This document shows, in pieces, positions 1 through 7,027 of a DNA stretch of 12,395 bases. Origin of the DNA: Clostridia bacterium (GTDB lineage: Bacteria; Bacillota; Clostridia; Oscillospirales; Acutalibacteraceae); contig CAAEIM010000168.1 in the NCBI GenBank assembly GCA_900755995.1, positions 1-12,395 of the forward strand. The letters are read 5' to 3'. The position numbers and the translations under genes were made by a program. Below the pieces are notes generated by a model that saw only the letters and a program-made list of their open reading frames with translations, was not told the origin of the DNA and made no database searches. Numbering within the stretch: the stretch's first letter is position 1; every line of letters starts with the position of its first letter.

Positions 1-4
1 CGCC

Positions 5-362
5 CTTTAAATCTATCCATATTGGATTTTAAATGCTGTTCTGCTACTTCCTGCTGACGGATTGTGCGCCTTTAAATCTATCCATATTGGATTTTAAATG
101 GCAGTTACAAGTGCTACCACGCAACCGCCGACATCTTTAAATCTATCCATATTGGATTTTAAATATGAAATGGGAATTTCTTGATATTGATTATACATTC
201 CTTTAAATCTATCCATATTGGATTTTAAATATTATAATAAATAGAACTTTTGGAATATGACAATCGCTTTAAATCTATCCATATTGGATTTTAAATTCCT
301 TCCATTCGCTAAATAATTCGGCTGTATTGTCACTTTAAATCTATCCATATTGGATTTTAATA
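5..362. CRISPR. CRISPR array (partial): six 30-nt repeats, five spacers
   Basis: Six copies of a 30-nt repeat lie at 5-34, 70-99, 135-164, 201-230, 267-296 and 333-362. The first five are identical. The repeat starts CTTTAAATC, carries the core ATCCATATTGGAT (5-bp stem, TAT loop) and ends TTTTAAAT, so the whole unit is an imperfect palindrome flanked by TTTAAA. The spacers are 35, 35, 36, 36 and 36 nt and all differ. Bases 1-4 are the tail of a further spacer, so the array continues to the left. No cas gene is visible. A 30-nt AT-rich repeat with 35-36-nt spacers fits type I-B (or type III) arrays of Clostridia, but subtype cannot be fixed without cas genes. The decayed right-hand repeat suggests the leader lies to the left and transcription runs left to right. 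The palindromic repeat makes orientation uncertain. Confidence 0.97.
333..362. repeat. Degenerate terminal CRISPR repeat
   Basis: The first 28 bases match the array consensus exactly. The last two bases are TA where all other copies have AT, so the 3' end has decayed. Decay of the outermost repeat is usual at the trailer end, away from the leader where new spacers are added. This is the main evidence here that the array grows from the left. Confidence 0.75.
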
Positions 363-457
363 GAATATATAGGTATATGTTTTATATCTCTCACGTTTTT
401 TATATTAAAAGAACTCTGTGTATTAAAAATCGTTGAAAACATCGGTTCTTCAAGTAC

Positions 458-486
458 TTTAAAAATGAACTAATATATGATACAAT
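458..486 (+). promoter_or_regulatory. Candidate extended -10 promoter for sbcDC
   Basis: TACAAT at 481-486 is one base from the TATAAT consensus. It is preceded directly by TGA, giving the extended -10 pattern TGN. A weak -35 hexamer TTTAAA (458-463) lies 17 bases upstream. Initiation would fall near 492, about 25 bases before the sbcD start and just upstream of its AAAGGGTGA ribosome binding site (504-512). The region is AT-rich, so chance matches are possible. Confidence 0.45.
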
Positions 487-516
487 AAAGATAAATATAA
501 ATTAAAGGGTGATTCC

Positions 517-1653
517 GTGAAATTTGTGCATTTGTCTGATCTGCACTTGGGTAAGCGTGTAAACGAATATTCAATGCTTGAAGATCAGAAATATATATTA
601 AAGAAGATTATCAACATAATTGATGAGCAGAATCCCCAGGCAGTTATTATTGCAGGAGATGTATATGACAAATCAGTTCCTCCGGCAGAAGCGGTACAGC
701 TTTTCGATGATTTTCTGTGCAGGCTTTCAAAGAGAAATTTGCAGGTGTTTGTAATCAGCGGTAATCACGACTCACCTGAGCGAATTGCCTTTGGCTCTCG
801 ACTTATGGACAAAAGCGGAATACATATGTCGCCTGTTTATAACGGAGTTGTTGAACCTGTAGAGCTTGGTGATGAATTTGGAATTGTCAGCTTTTATATG
901 CTTCCGTTTTTAAAGCCTGCAAATGTTCGCCGATTTTTTGAGGACGAGGAAATAATTTCATATACTGACGCAGTTTTTTCTGCTGTTTCTCATATGAAAA
1001 TAAATTCTCAGAACAGAAATGTTCTTATAACTCATCAGTTTGTTACCGGTGCAATCCGCTCTGATTCGGAGGCTATATCGGTCGGCGGTACGGATAATGT
1101 TGATGTTTGTGCGTTAGAGCCGTTTGATTATGTCGCCCTTGGTCATATCCACGGTGCTCAAGGCATGGGCAGAGATACTGTGCGCTATTGCGGAACTCCG
1201 CTTAAATATTCTTTTTCGGAAATAAATCAAATAAAGTCTGTCACTGTGGTTGATATGCAGGAAAAGGGAAATATAGAAATTTCTACTGTCCCTCTTGAGC
1301 CGAGGCTTGATATGCGTGAGATAAGGGGCAAATTCAGCGAGCTTACTTTAAAATCAAATTATGAGAGCACTGCCACTTATGATTATATGCATATCATTCT
1401 TACAGATGAAGAAGATGTGCCCGACGCCATAGAAAGACTGCGCGCGGTTTATCCCAACATGATGAAGCTCGACTATGACAACACACGCACAAGAAATTCT
1501 CAGGCTTTTACTCAGGCAGAAAAAATTGAGCAGAAGTCTGAGATAGAGCTGTTTGCTGAATTTTACGAAAAGCAAAACGGACAGCCTATGAGTGATGCGC
1601 AGTTGAGTTTTTCAGCAGAATTGTTTGAAAAAATAAAGGAGGAGTTGCAGTGA
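517..1653 (+). CDS. sbcD: Exonuclease subunit SbcD (Mre11-like)
   Basis: This is the nuclease subunit of SbcCD, a metal-dependent double-strand exonuclease and single-strand endonuclease that trims DNA ends and opens hairpins in the cytoplasm. All calcineurin-like phosphoesterase motifs are present: D8/H10 in SDLHLG, D48 in GDVYD, N83-H84-D85 in GNHD, H173 in ITHQ and H210/H212 in GHIHG. After the catalytic core come a capping region (about 225-320) and a C-terminal segment that in this family contacts SbcC. The length of 378 residues is normal. The start is GTG at 517, with AAAGGGTGA at 504-512 as ribosome binding site and the usual family N-terminus MKFVHLSDLHLG. Its stop overlaps the sbcC start by four bases, so the two are translationally coupled. 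It lies about 155 bp after the CRISPR array, on the strand inferred for array transcription. Confidence 0.96.
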   Translation: MKFVHLSDLHLGKRVNEYSMLEDQKYILKKIINIIDEQNPQAVIIAGDVYDKSVPPAEAVQLFDDFLCRLSKRNLQVFVISGNHDSPERIAFGSRLMDKSGIHMSPVYNGVVEPVELGDEFGIVSFYMLPFLKPANVRRFFEDEEIISYTDAVFSAVSHMKINSQNRNVLITHQFVTGAIRSDSEAISVGGTDNVDVCALEPFDYVALGHIHGAQGMGRDTVRYCGTPLKYSFSEINQIKSVTVVDMQEKGNIEISTVPLEPRLDMREIRGKFSELTLKSNYESTATYDYMHIILTDEEDVPDAIERLRAVYPNMMKLDYDNTRTRNSQAFTQAEKIEQKSEIELFAEFYEKQNGQPMSDAQLSFSAELFEKIKEELQ

Positions 1654-4418
1654 GACCGACAAAGCTTGTTGTATCCGCCTTTGGACCATACGCCAAAAGG
1701 CAGGAAATCAATTTTGATAAGCTGGGTAAAAACGGTTTGTATTTGATTACGGGCGATACAGGCGCAGGCAAAACCACTATTTTTGATGCAATAAAATTTG
1801 CCCTTTACGGAGAGGCGAGTTCAAATAACCGCAGTGTCTCAATGCTGCGCTCAAAATATGCAGACGAGGTTACTCCAACCGAGGTTGAGCTGACTTTTAT
1901 AAACGGTGATAAGGAATACATTGTCAGAAGAAACCCTGAGTATATGCGCAAAAAAAGCAGAGGCTCGGGTAGTACAAAACGCCCCGCAGGCGCAGAATTG
2001 ATATTGCCTGACGGAAGTGTGGAAACAAATAATAAAAGAGTAACAGAAAAGATAATTGAGATTCTCGGTGTGAACAAGGAGCAGTTTTCACAAATTGCAA
2101 TGATTGCTCAGGGAGATTTTCTAAGACTGCTCAATGCTGATACTAAGGAAAGACAGGAGATATTCAGAGGTATTTTTAAAACTAATATTTATCAGATATT
2201 TCAAGATAGAATTAAAGAGGAGCTTTCAAAAATCAACAGAAGCAGAGATAACGCAAAAATAAGCGTTGAGCAGTATATAAGCGGAATTTTATGTGACGAG
2301 GACAGTGCTCTTTCTTTTGATACAGTCAAGGCTAAAAGCGGAGATATGCTCACTGATGATGTAGTTGATCTTTTAAGCAAGTTAATTTACGAGGATAAAA
2401 CCGCCGCCAAAGCCATTGCAGAACGGACCGAAGAATGCGAAAAAAAGATTGATTTATTGACAGCGGTTATCTCAAGGGCTGAGGAGCAGGGAAAGGCACG
2501 AAAAGAGCTCAGCTTTTCGCAGAAAAGTCTTGAATCCACTGAGCCAATGATGATTGAGCTTAATAAAAAATTAGATGAGGAAAACAAAAAGGTTCCTTTA
2601 ACGCAGCAGCTCGAAAAGCAAGTGTCGCTTATTGAGGCACAGTTTTCAGATTATGATGAGCTTGACAAAGCGGAGAAAAAAACAATGGAATTGTCAACTC
2701 AGCTTTCATTAAGCAAAAAATCCTGCGAGGAGAATATGGATAAACTGTTACAGGAAAAGGACAGATTAAAGGCTTTTCAGGATGAGCTTGCATCTCTTAA
2801 AAATTCCTTGGAAAACAGAATAAAACTAACTTCACAGCTTGAAAAGCTCAATTCTGCAAAAAATGAGATTATTGATTTGCAAAAGGATTTGAACACACTT
2901 GATAATCTTAAAAAGGCTATGGAGCTGGCTCAAAAAAATTACCTTTCTGCCGCTGACAATTTCTCCGAAAAGTCAAAAAAAGCTGCTCAAATGCGTCTTG
3001 ATTTTAACAATGAGCAGGCAGGCATTATGGCTGAAATGCTTGCAGAGGGAGCGCCCTGTCCCGTTTGCGGTTCGTGCACTCACCCTCACAAGGCTGTAAA
3101 ATCAGAAAAAGCTCCCTCTGAGGCAGAGGTTAAAAAAGCAGAAAAAGCAAATCAAAAAGCTCAGCAGCTTGCCTCAGAAGCAAGTGCTGAGGCAGGCGAG
3201 GCAAAGGGCAATTACATTAATGCAAGGCAGGCGGCTGAAAATAAAATACAAAAGCTTATGCCTGACGGCAGTATTGAAAATGCCTTTAAAAGGTCGGGAG
3301 AAATACTTGATGATATTTCAGAGAAAAGTCGGAAATTACAGCTTGAAATTGAAGAAGAAAACAGGAAAATACAACGCAGGGAGGAGCTTGAAAGCCTGAC
3401 GGAGGATGCAGAAGAAAAAATCAGGCTGACCGCCGAGCTTGTCGCAGATCTGAATATTAAAATTTCATCATTACAGGCTGTTATATCCGAGCAAAATCAG
3501 CTTAAATCAAACTTGCGGGAAAAGCTGAAATTCGACAGCAAAAAATCAGCCTTAGCAGAAAAGCGGACTATAGAAGCTGAGATAAGCAAAAATAAAGCTG
3601 CGCTTGAAAAGTCTAAAACAGATTTGACCGCCTGTGAAAAATCAACAGCCGAGCTAAAGGCAAAAATTGCTCAGCTGAAGGATTTATTAGAAAATGCTGA
3701 GGAAGTTGACATAGCCGAGAAAATGTCAGAGAAAAACATCTTACTTGCTCAAAAATCAAATATTGCTGCTCAGACTAACGAGCTTGAACACCGCCTTTCC
3801 ACAAATGAATCTGTACTCAAAAATATTCGTGCAAAGTCAGCCGAGCTTACTGCTCTTGATGAAAAATGGATGTGGATTAAGTCACTTTCCGACACTGCAA
3901 ACGGAAACAGCAGGGGAAAAGAAAGAATTATGCTCGAAACCTATATTCAGATGACATTTTTTGATAAAATTATCAGACGTGCAAATATGCATCTTATGAA
4001 GATGTCGGGTAATAAATATGACCTGAAGCGCAGAGAAAATGCCGAAAATCTCAGAGCACAGAGCGGACTTGAGCTTGATGTTATTGACCATTACAACGGT
4101 ACTGAGCGCAGCGTAAAGAGTCTTTCGGGCGGAGAATCGTTTATTGCTTCCTTATCGCTTGCGCTCGGACTTTCTGAAGAAATTCAGGCATCTGCCGGCG
4201 GAATCAGACTTGAAGCAATGTTTGTTGACGAAGGCTTTGGTTCGCTTGACGAGGACTCTTTAAGACAGGCAATGCGTGCTCTTTCAACCCTTTCTCAAAG
4301 CAACAGGCTTGTGGGCATAATTTCTCACGTTTCAGAACTGAGAAATGAGATTGACAGGCAGATAGTGGTGACAAAGGAAAAATCAGGAGGCAGTGTTGTT
4401 GAACTGCGCCTTGATTAA
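1650..4418 (+). CDS. sbcC: Exonuclease subunit SbcC (Rad50-like ATPase)
   Basis: This is the SMC-like ATPase partner of SbcD. ATP binding brings two heads together and gates DNA access to the nuclease. Visible parts in order: Walker A GDTGAGKT (35-42), Q-loop with Q154 (AQGDF), a long Glu/Lys/Ala-rich coiled coil (about 180-465), the zinc hook CPVCG with C470 and C473 that joins two molecules, the returning coiled coil (about 490-745), signature motif SLSGGE (824-829), Walker B ending D860-E861, the D-loop SLD (865-867), and the ISH switch histidine near the C-terminus. At 922 residues it is somewhat shorter than many SbcC proteins (about 1000-1050), probably through a shorter coiled coil. 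The start is GTG at 1650, overlapping the sbcD stop in GTGA, with a strong AAAGGAGGAG (1635-1644) five bases upstream. No intrinsic terminator follows, so read-through into the transporter genes is possible. Confidence 0.96.
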   Translation: MRPTKLVVSAFGPYAKRQEINFDKLGKNGLYLITGDTGAGKTTIFDAIKFALYGEASSNNRSVSMLRSKYADEVTPTEVELTFINGDKEYIVRRNPEYMRKKSRGSGSTKRPAGAELILPDGSVETNNKRVTEKIIEILGVNKEQFSQIAMIAQGDFLRLLNADTKERQEIFRGIFKTNIYQIFQDRIKEELSKINRSRDNAKISVEQYISGILCDEDSALSFDTVKAKSGDMLTDDVVDLLSKLIYEDKTAAKAIAERTEECEKKIDLLTAVISRAEEQGKARKELSFSQKSLESTEPMMIELNKKLDEENKKVPLTQQLEKQVSLIEAQFSDYDELDKAEKKTMELSTQLSLSKKSCEENMDKLLQEKDRLKAFQDELASLKNSLENRIKLTSQLEKLNSAKNEIIDLQKDLNTLDNLKKAMELAQKNYLSAADNFSEKSKKAAQMRLDFNNEQAGIMAEMLAEGAPCPVCGSCTHPHKAVKSEKAPSEAEVKKAEKANQKAQQLASEASAEAGEAKGNYINARQAAENKIQKLMPDGSIENAFKRSGEILDDISEKSRKLQLEIEEENRKIQRREELESLTEDAEEKIRLTAELVADLNIKISSLQAVISEQNQLKSNLREKLKFDSKKSALAEKRTIEAEISKNKAALEKSKTDLTACEKSTAELKAKIAQLKDLLENAEEVDIAEKMSEKNILLAQKSNIAAQTNELEHRLSTNESVLKNIRAKSAELTALDEKWMWIKSLSDTANGNSRGKERIMLETYIQMTFFDKIIRRANMHLMKMSGNKYDLKRRENAENLRAQSGLELDVIDHYNGTERSVKSLSGGESFIASLSLALGLSEEIQASAGGIRLEAMFVDEGFGSLDEDSLRQAMRALSTLSQSNRLVGIISHVSELRNEIDRQIVVTKEKSGGSVVELRLD

Positions 4419-4466
4419 GATAATAAATAATCGGAAAATGTATATTGCAAAGAAAGAGTTGGTCGA

Positions 4467-5417
4467 ATGAAAAAATTAATTGCAATTTTGCTTGTTGCCG
4501 CAACCGCAATGCTGTGCGGTTGTTCGGCAAATGACGATGTCATAAGATTCGGCGCAGCAGGAGAGGGCGGCGTTTATCACCGGACGGCAGACTCATTAAG
4601 TCAACTCGCCGCCGCTGACGGTTCACTCAAAATTGAGGTAAAAACAACCGCAGGTTCGGCGGCGAATGTTCGCCTGCTTTCACAGGGGTATCTTGACGCC
4701 GCCATTGCACAGTCGGATATTATTAATGACGCTTACAATGGAGAAAACTCTTTTTCAACCGCTTATAACGACTATTCCGCTCTTGCCGCACTCTACACCG
4801 AAGTATGCCACATTATCGTGAGAACGGATTCCGACATTGACAGTGTTGACGATTTGCTCGGAAAAACTGTCAGCGTAGGTGAGGCCGAGTCGGGTTCTGC
4901 ACTCAATGCAAAACAGATTCTCTCCGCCTACGGTTTGAACGAAAAGATGTACACTGCAGTTAATTTGAATTACGAAAAGTCGGTAAGTCAGCTTGTGTCG
5001 GGTGATATTGACGCTTTGTTCTGGACTGTCGGAATAAATGCGGATGTAGTCAGCAAGCTTTCAGAGCAGTGCAGCATAAGGATTATCGGCATTGACAAAG
5101 CCGCTTTTGATAAGCTTAAATCCTCATACCCTTATTTTGAGTGTAAAATTCCTCAAAATACTTATGAAGGACAGAATGATGAAATTCATACCGCCGCAGT
5201 CAAGTCCGTACTTATTGTGAGTAACAAGCTTTCTGACGATAAGGTGAAAAGCCTTGCAAGGCTGATTTTTGATAATTCGGATAAGATTGGAGAGTCGGTT
5301 TCTGCTGATTTTGATATTACATTGGAAAATGCCGTAAAGGGTGTAGATATTCCTTTCCATAAAGGAGCGGCTCAATACTACAGCGAAAACGGCATAGAAG
5401 TAAACACAGCAAAATAA
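4467..5417 (+). CDS. TAXI-family TRAP-type solute-binding lipoprotein
   Basis: This is an extracytoplasmic solute-binding protein of the TAXI class, which captures a ligand, typically a carboxylate or amino acid such as glutamate, for a secondary transporter. The N-terminus is a lipoprotein signal: KK, a hydrophobic stretch, then lipobox LCGC with C19 as the lipidated residue. The mature part shows TAXI hallmarks: FGAAGEGGVYHR, TAGSAANVRLL, the GKTVSVGEAESGS loop, DALFWTVG, and the C-terminal IPFHKGAAQYYSENG, where GAxxYY(x)3G is typical. The length of 316 residues is normal. The ribosome binding site is weak (AAAGAAAG near 4450-4457). It begins 48 bp after sbcC, and gltS follows after 20 bp. 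No TRAP membrane subunit is present in the window; its neighbour is a GltS symporter, so glutamate is a plausible ligand (inference). Confidence 0.88.
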   Translation: MKKLIAILLVAATAMLCGCSANDDVIRFGAAGEGGVYHRTADSLSQLAAADGSLKIEVKTTAGSAANVRLLSQGYLDAAIAQSDIINDAYNGENSFSTAYNDYSALAALYTEVCHIIVRTDSDIDSVDDLLGKTVSVGEAESGSALNAKQILSAYGLNEKMYTAVNLNYEKSVSQLVSGDIDALFWTVGINADVVSKLSEQCSIRIIGIDKAAFDKLKSSYPYFECKIPQNTYEGQNDEIHTAAVKSVLIVSNKLSDDKVKSLARLIFDNSDKIGESVSADFDITLENAVKGVDIPFHKGAAQYYSENGIEVNTAK

Positions 5418-5421
5418 CTGC

Positions 5422-5428
5422 GGAGGAG
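5422..5428 (+). promoter_or_regulatory. Ribosome binding site fixing the gltS TTG start
   Basis: GGAGGAG lies nine bases before TTG at 5438. The next in-frame ATG, at 5453, would be much too far from it and would remove the first residues, so TTG is preferred. An ATG at 5429 is followed at once by a stop codon and is not a start. Confidence 0.8.
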
Positions 5429-5437
5429 ATGTAAATA

Positions 5438-6625
5438 TTGAACGTTACGCTTGATATGTATCAGACAATCTCGATAGCCGTAGTTGTACTGATGTTGGGT
5501 AAATTTCTTAAAAGGAAAATTTCATTTCTTGAAAAATTTTGTATTCCTGCACCTGTAATAGGAGGTTTGCTGTTTGCAATTTTTACTTTAATCTGTTATT
5601 CAACCGGAATACTCATAGTGGATTTTGATGATACCTTAAAAGAAGTGTGTATGGTGTTTTTCTTTACTTCGGTGGGATTTCAGGCAAACATAAAGGTTTT
5701 AAAAAGTGGGGGAAAGCCCCTGATAATATTTCTTTTTGTTGTAATAGCGCTGATATTACTTCAAAATGTAACTGCTGTTGCACTTGCAAATTTGCTTGGG
5801 CTTGATTCTATGACAGGTATGACAACAGGCTCTATTCCTATGGTCGGAGGTCACGGCACAGCAGGAGCGTTTGGTCCCGTACTCGAGGATTTCGGCATAA
5901 GCGGAGCAACCACTGTCTGCACTGCGGCGGCAACCTTTGGACTTATTGCAGGCTCTATTATAGGCGGGCCTATCGGCAACAGACTTATTAAAAAGCATAA
6001 TCTGCTTGCAACAATAAAAGCAGAGGACGATGCACCCCTTGTTGCTGAGGAAGAAAAGCACGAAAGGCATTTTTCTATGTATGCGCCTGCGGTATTTCAA
6101 CTCATAATCGCCATTGGACTTGGCACAATAGTTTCAAAGCTTCTTTCACTCACGGGTATGACCTTTCCGATATATATAGGCGCAATGATTGTTGCGGCTA
6201 TAATGCGGAATATAAGTGAGTACAGCGGAAAAATTACTGTTCATATGGGTGAGATAAACGATATTGGCGGCATATGTCTTTCGCTTTTCCTCGGCATTGC
6301 AATGATTACGTTAAAGCTTTGGCAGCTTGCAGACCTTGCACTTCCGCTTTTAGTTATGCTTGCAGGTCAGGTTGTATTAATGATTTTGTTTGCGTATTTT
6401 GTTGTTTTCAATGTAATAGGCAGAGATTACGACGCTGCGGTTATTGCCGCCGGTTCCTGCGGTTTTGGTATGGGAGCAACCCCAAACGCTATGGCAAATA
6501 TGCAGGCAATTTGCGAAAGATATTCTATGTCGGTTAAAGCATATCTGCTTATCCCAATAGTAGGCAGTTTGTTTGCTGATTTTATTAACAGTCTTACAAT
6601 CACATTTTTTATCAATCTTATATAG
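5438..6625 (+). CDS. gltS: Sodium/glutamate symporter, GltS family
   Basis: This is an inner-membrane sodium-coupled glutamate carrier of the ESS family (TC 2.A.27). The protein is highly hydrophobic, with two inverted halves separated by a charged cytoplasmic linker at about 184-210 (KAEDDAPLVAEEEKHER). Each half carries the family re-entrant motif: GGHGTAGAFG at 137-146 and GFGMGATPNAMANM at 342-355. The length of 395 residues matches the family (about 400). The start is TTG. The gene lies 20 bp after the TAXI lipoprotein gene and 20 bp before a 59-codon gene, both with their own ribosome binding sites, and the three end at one terminator, so an operon is likely. GltS normally works without a binding protein, which makes the upstream partner notable. 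The family call is firm; substrate and sodium coupling are inferred from family. Confidence 0.94.
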   Translation: MNVTLDMYQTISIAVVVLMLGKFLKRKISFLEKFCIPAPVIGGLLFAIFTLICYSTGILIVDFDDTLKEVCMVFFFTSVGFQANIKVLKSGGKPLIIFLFVVIALILLQNVTAVALANLLGLDSMTGMTTGSIPMVGGHGTAGAFGPVLEDFGISGATTVCTAAATFGLIAGSIIGGPIGNRLIKKHNLLATIKAEDDAPLVAEEEKHERHFSMYAPAVFQLIIAIGLGTIVSKLLSLTGMTFPIYIGAMIVAAIMRNISEYSGKITVHMGEINDIGGICLSLFLGIAMITLKLWQLADLALPLLVMLAGQVVLMILFAYFVVFNVIGRDYDAAVIAAGSCGFGMGATPNAMANMQAICERYSMSVKAYLLIPIVGSLFADFINSLTITFFINLI

Positions 6626-6645
6626 ATTTTTGGAGGAATTATATT

Positions 6646-6825
6646 ATGAATGATAAAGATAAGTATTCAGTAGATACCGAAAATCTTGCTTTTCCTGAAA
6701 TTCACACGGGAAAGGTCAGGCAAAAGGATACAGAGGACAATGACAGAGAGGAAGGCATTCTCTATGAAACCTTAGCACTTCCCGAAATTCATATAAAAAA
6801 GAAATCTGATAAAGATAAGAAATAA
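6646..6825 (+). CDS. 59-residue charged protein with duplicated LAxPEIH motif
   Basis: This small gene encodes 59 residues and I do not recognise its family. GGAGG at 6632-6636 lies nine bases before the ATG, and the frame closes at TAA directly before the terminator. The protein is hydrophilic and rich in Lys, Asp and Glu, with no signal peptide or membrane segment, so it is probably cytoplasmic. It holds an internal duplication: ENLAFPEIHTGK (residues 12-23) and ETLALPEIHIKK (41-52). The conserved core E-x-LA-[FL]-PEIH, spaced 29 residues apart, looks like a repeated short linear motif. Its position 20 bp after gltS suggests co-expression with the transporter. A role as a transporter accessory or regulator is only a guess. 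The ribosome binding site, the repeat and the terminator together argue that it is a real gene. Confidence 0.75.
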   Translation: MNDKDKYSVDTENLAFPEIHTGKVRQKDTEDNDREEGILYETLALPEIHIKKKSDKDKK

Positions 6826-6826
6826 T

Positions 6827-6867
6827 AAAAATACAGTCATACTAAGCAGGTGTATGACTGTATTTTT
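6827..6867. terminator. Intrinsic terminator, probably bidirectional
   Basis: A perfect 16-bp stem pairs 6827-6842 with 6852-6867 (core ATACAGTCATAC with GTATGACTGTAT) around a 9-base loop. Five T close the right arm and five A open the left arm, so it could stop transcription from both directions. It would end the TAXI-gltS-small-protein operon on the plus strand and the LysM gene on the minus strand, whose stop lies about 150 bp away. Confidence 0.88.
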
Positions 6868-6871
6868 GGTT

Positions 6872-7027
6872 ATGACGGGAATATCAAGCTCATTGGTGAA
6901 AGCTAACCGAGGCGTAGTTGTCAACGAACTTGAAGGTGATACCCCCCTGACTTTTTCTCCTGTTATTGCGAAAGCCATTTTTATGTCATATGCAGTTTTT
7001 GAAAGATTTTCTACATTATATAATTAA
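6872..7027. other. Candidate short dispersed element, open on both strands
   Basis: The plus strand holds a 51-codon frame from ATG 6872 to TAA 7027 (starting MTGISSSLVKANRG). The minus strand is also open across it (68 codons, 6772-6978, containing GVSPSSSLTTTPRLAFTNE). Neither start has a ribosome binding site. The plus frame abuts the terminator and overlaps the last codons of the LysM gene on the opposite strand, and the minus frame runs back through the terminator and the end of the 59-codon gene. Most of the stretch, about 6872-6980, has a more even base mix than the AT-rich spacers around it. I have a vague, unverified impression of similar short translations in other gut Clostridia. 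It may be a dispersed repeat or an RNA element rather than a gene. Confidence in any one interpretation is low. Confidence 0.3.

Noticed and set aside
409..450. Inverted repeat AAGAAC / GTTCTT between the CRISPR array and sbcD
   Set aside because: The arms are only six bases with a 30-base loop and no T tract follows, so it is not a credible terminator or operator.
4204..4530. 108-codon minus-strand frame spanning the sbcC end and the TAXI start
   Set aside because: It is antisense to the SbcC Walker B region and the TAXI signal peptide, with no ribosome binding site or recognisable domain.
5756..6100. 114-codon minus-strand frame inside gltS
   Set aside because: Its Cys/Arg/Lys-rich translation and its position antisense to conserved GltS motifs mark it as a shadow.
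6772..6978. 68-codon open frame on the minus strand as a protein gene
   Set aside because: It has no ribosome binding site and runs back through the intrinsic terminator and into the end of the 59-codon gene. It is better treated as part of the possible dispersed element than as a gene.
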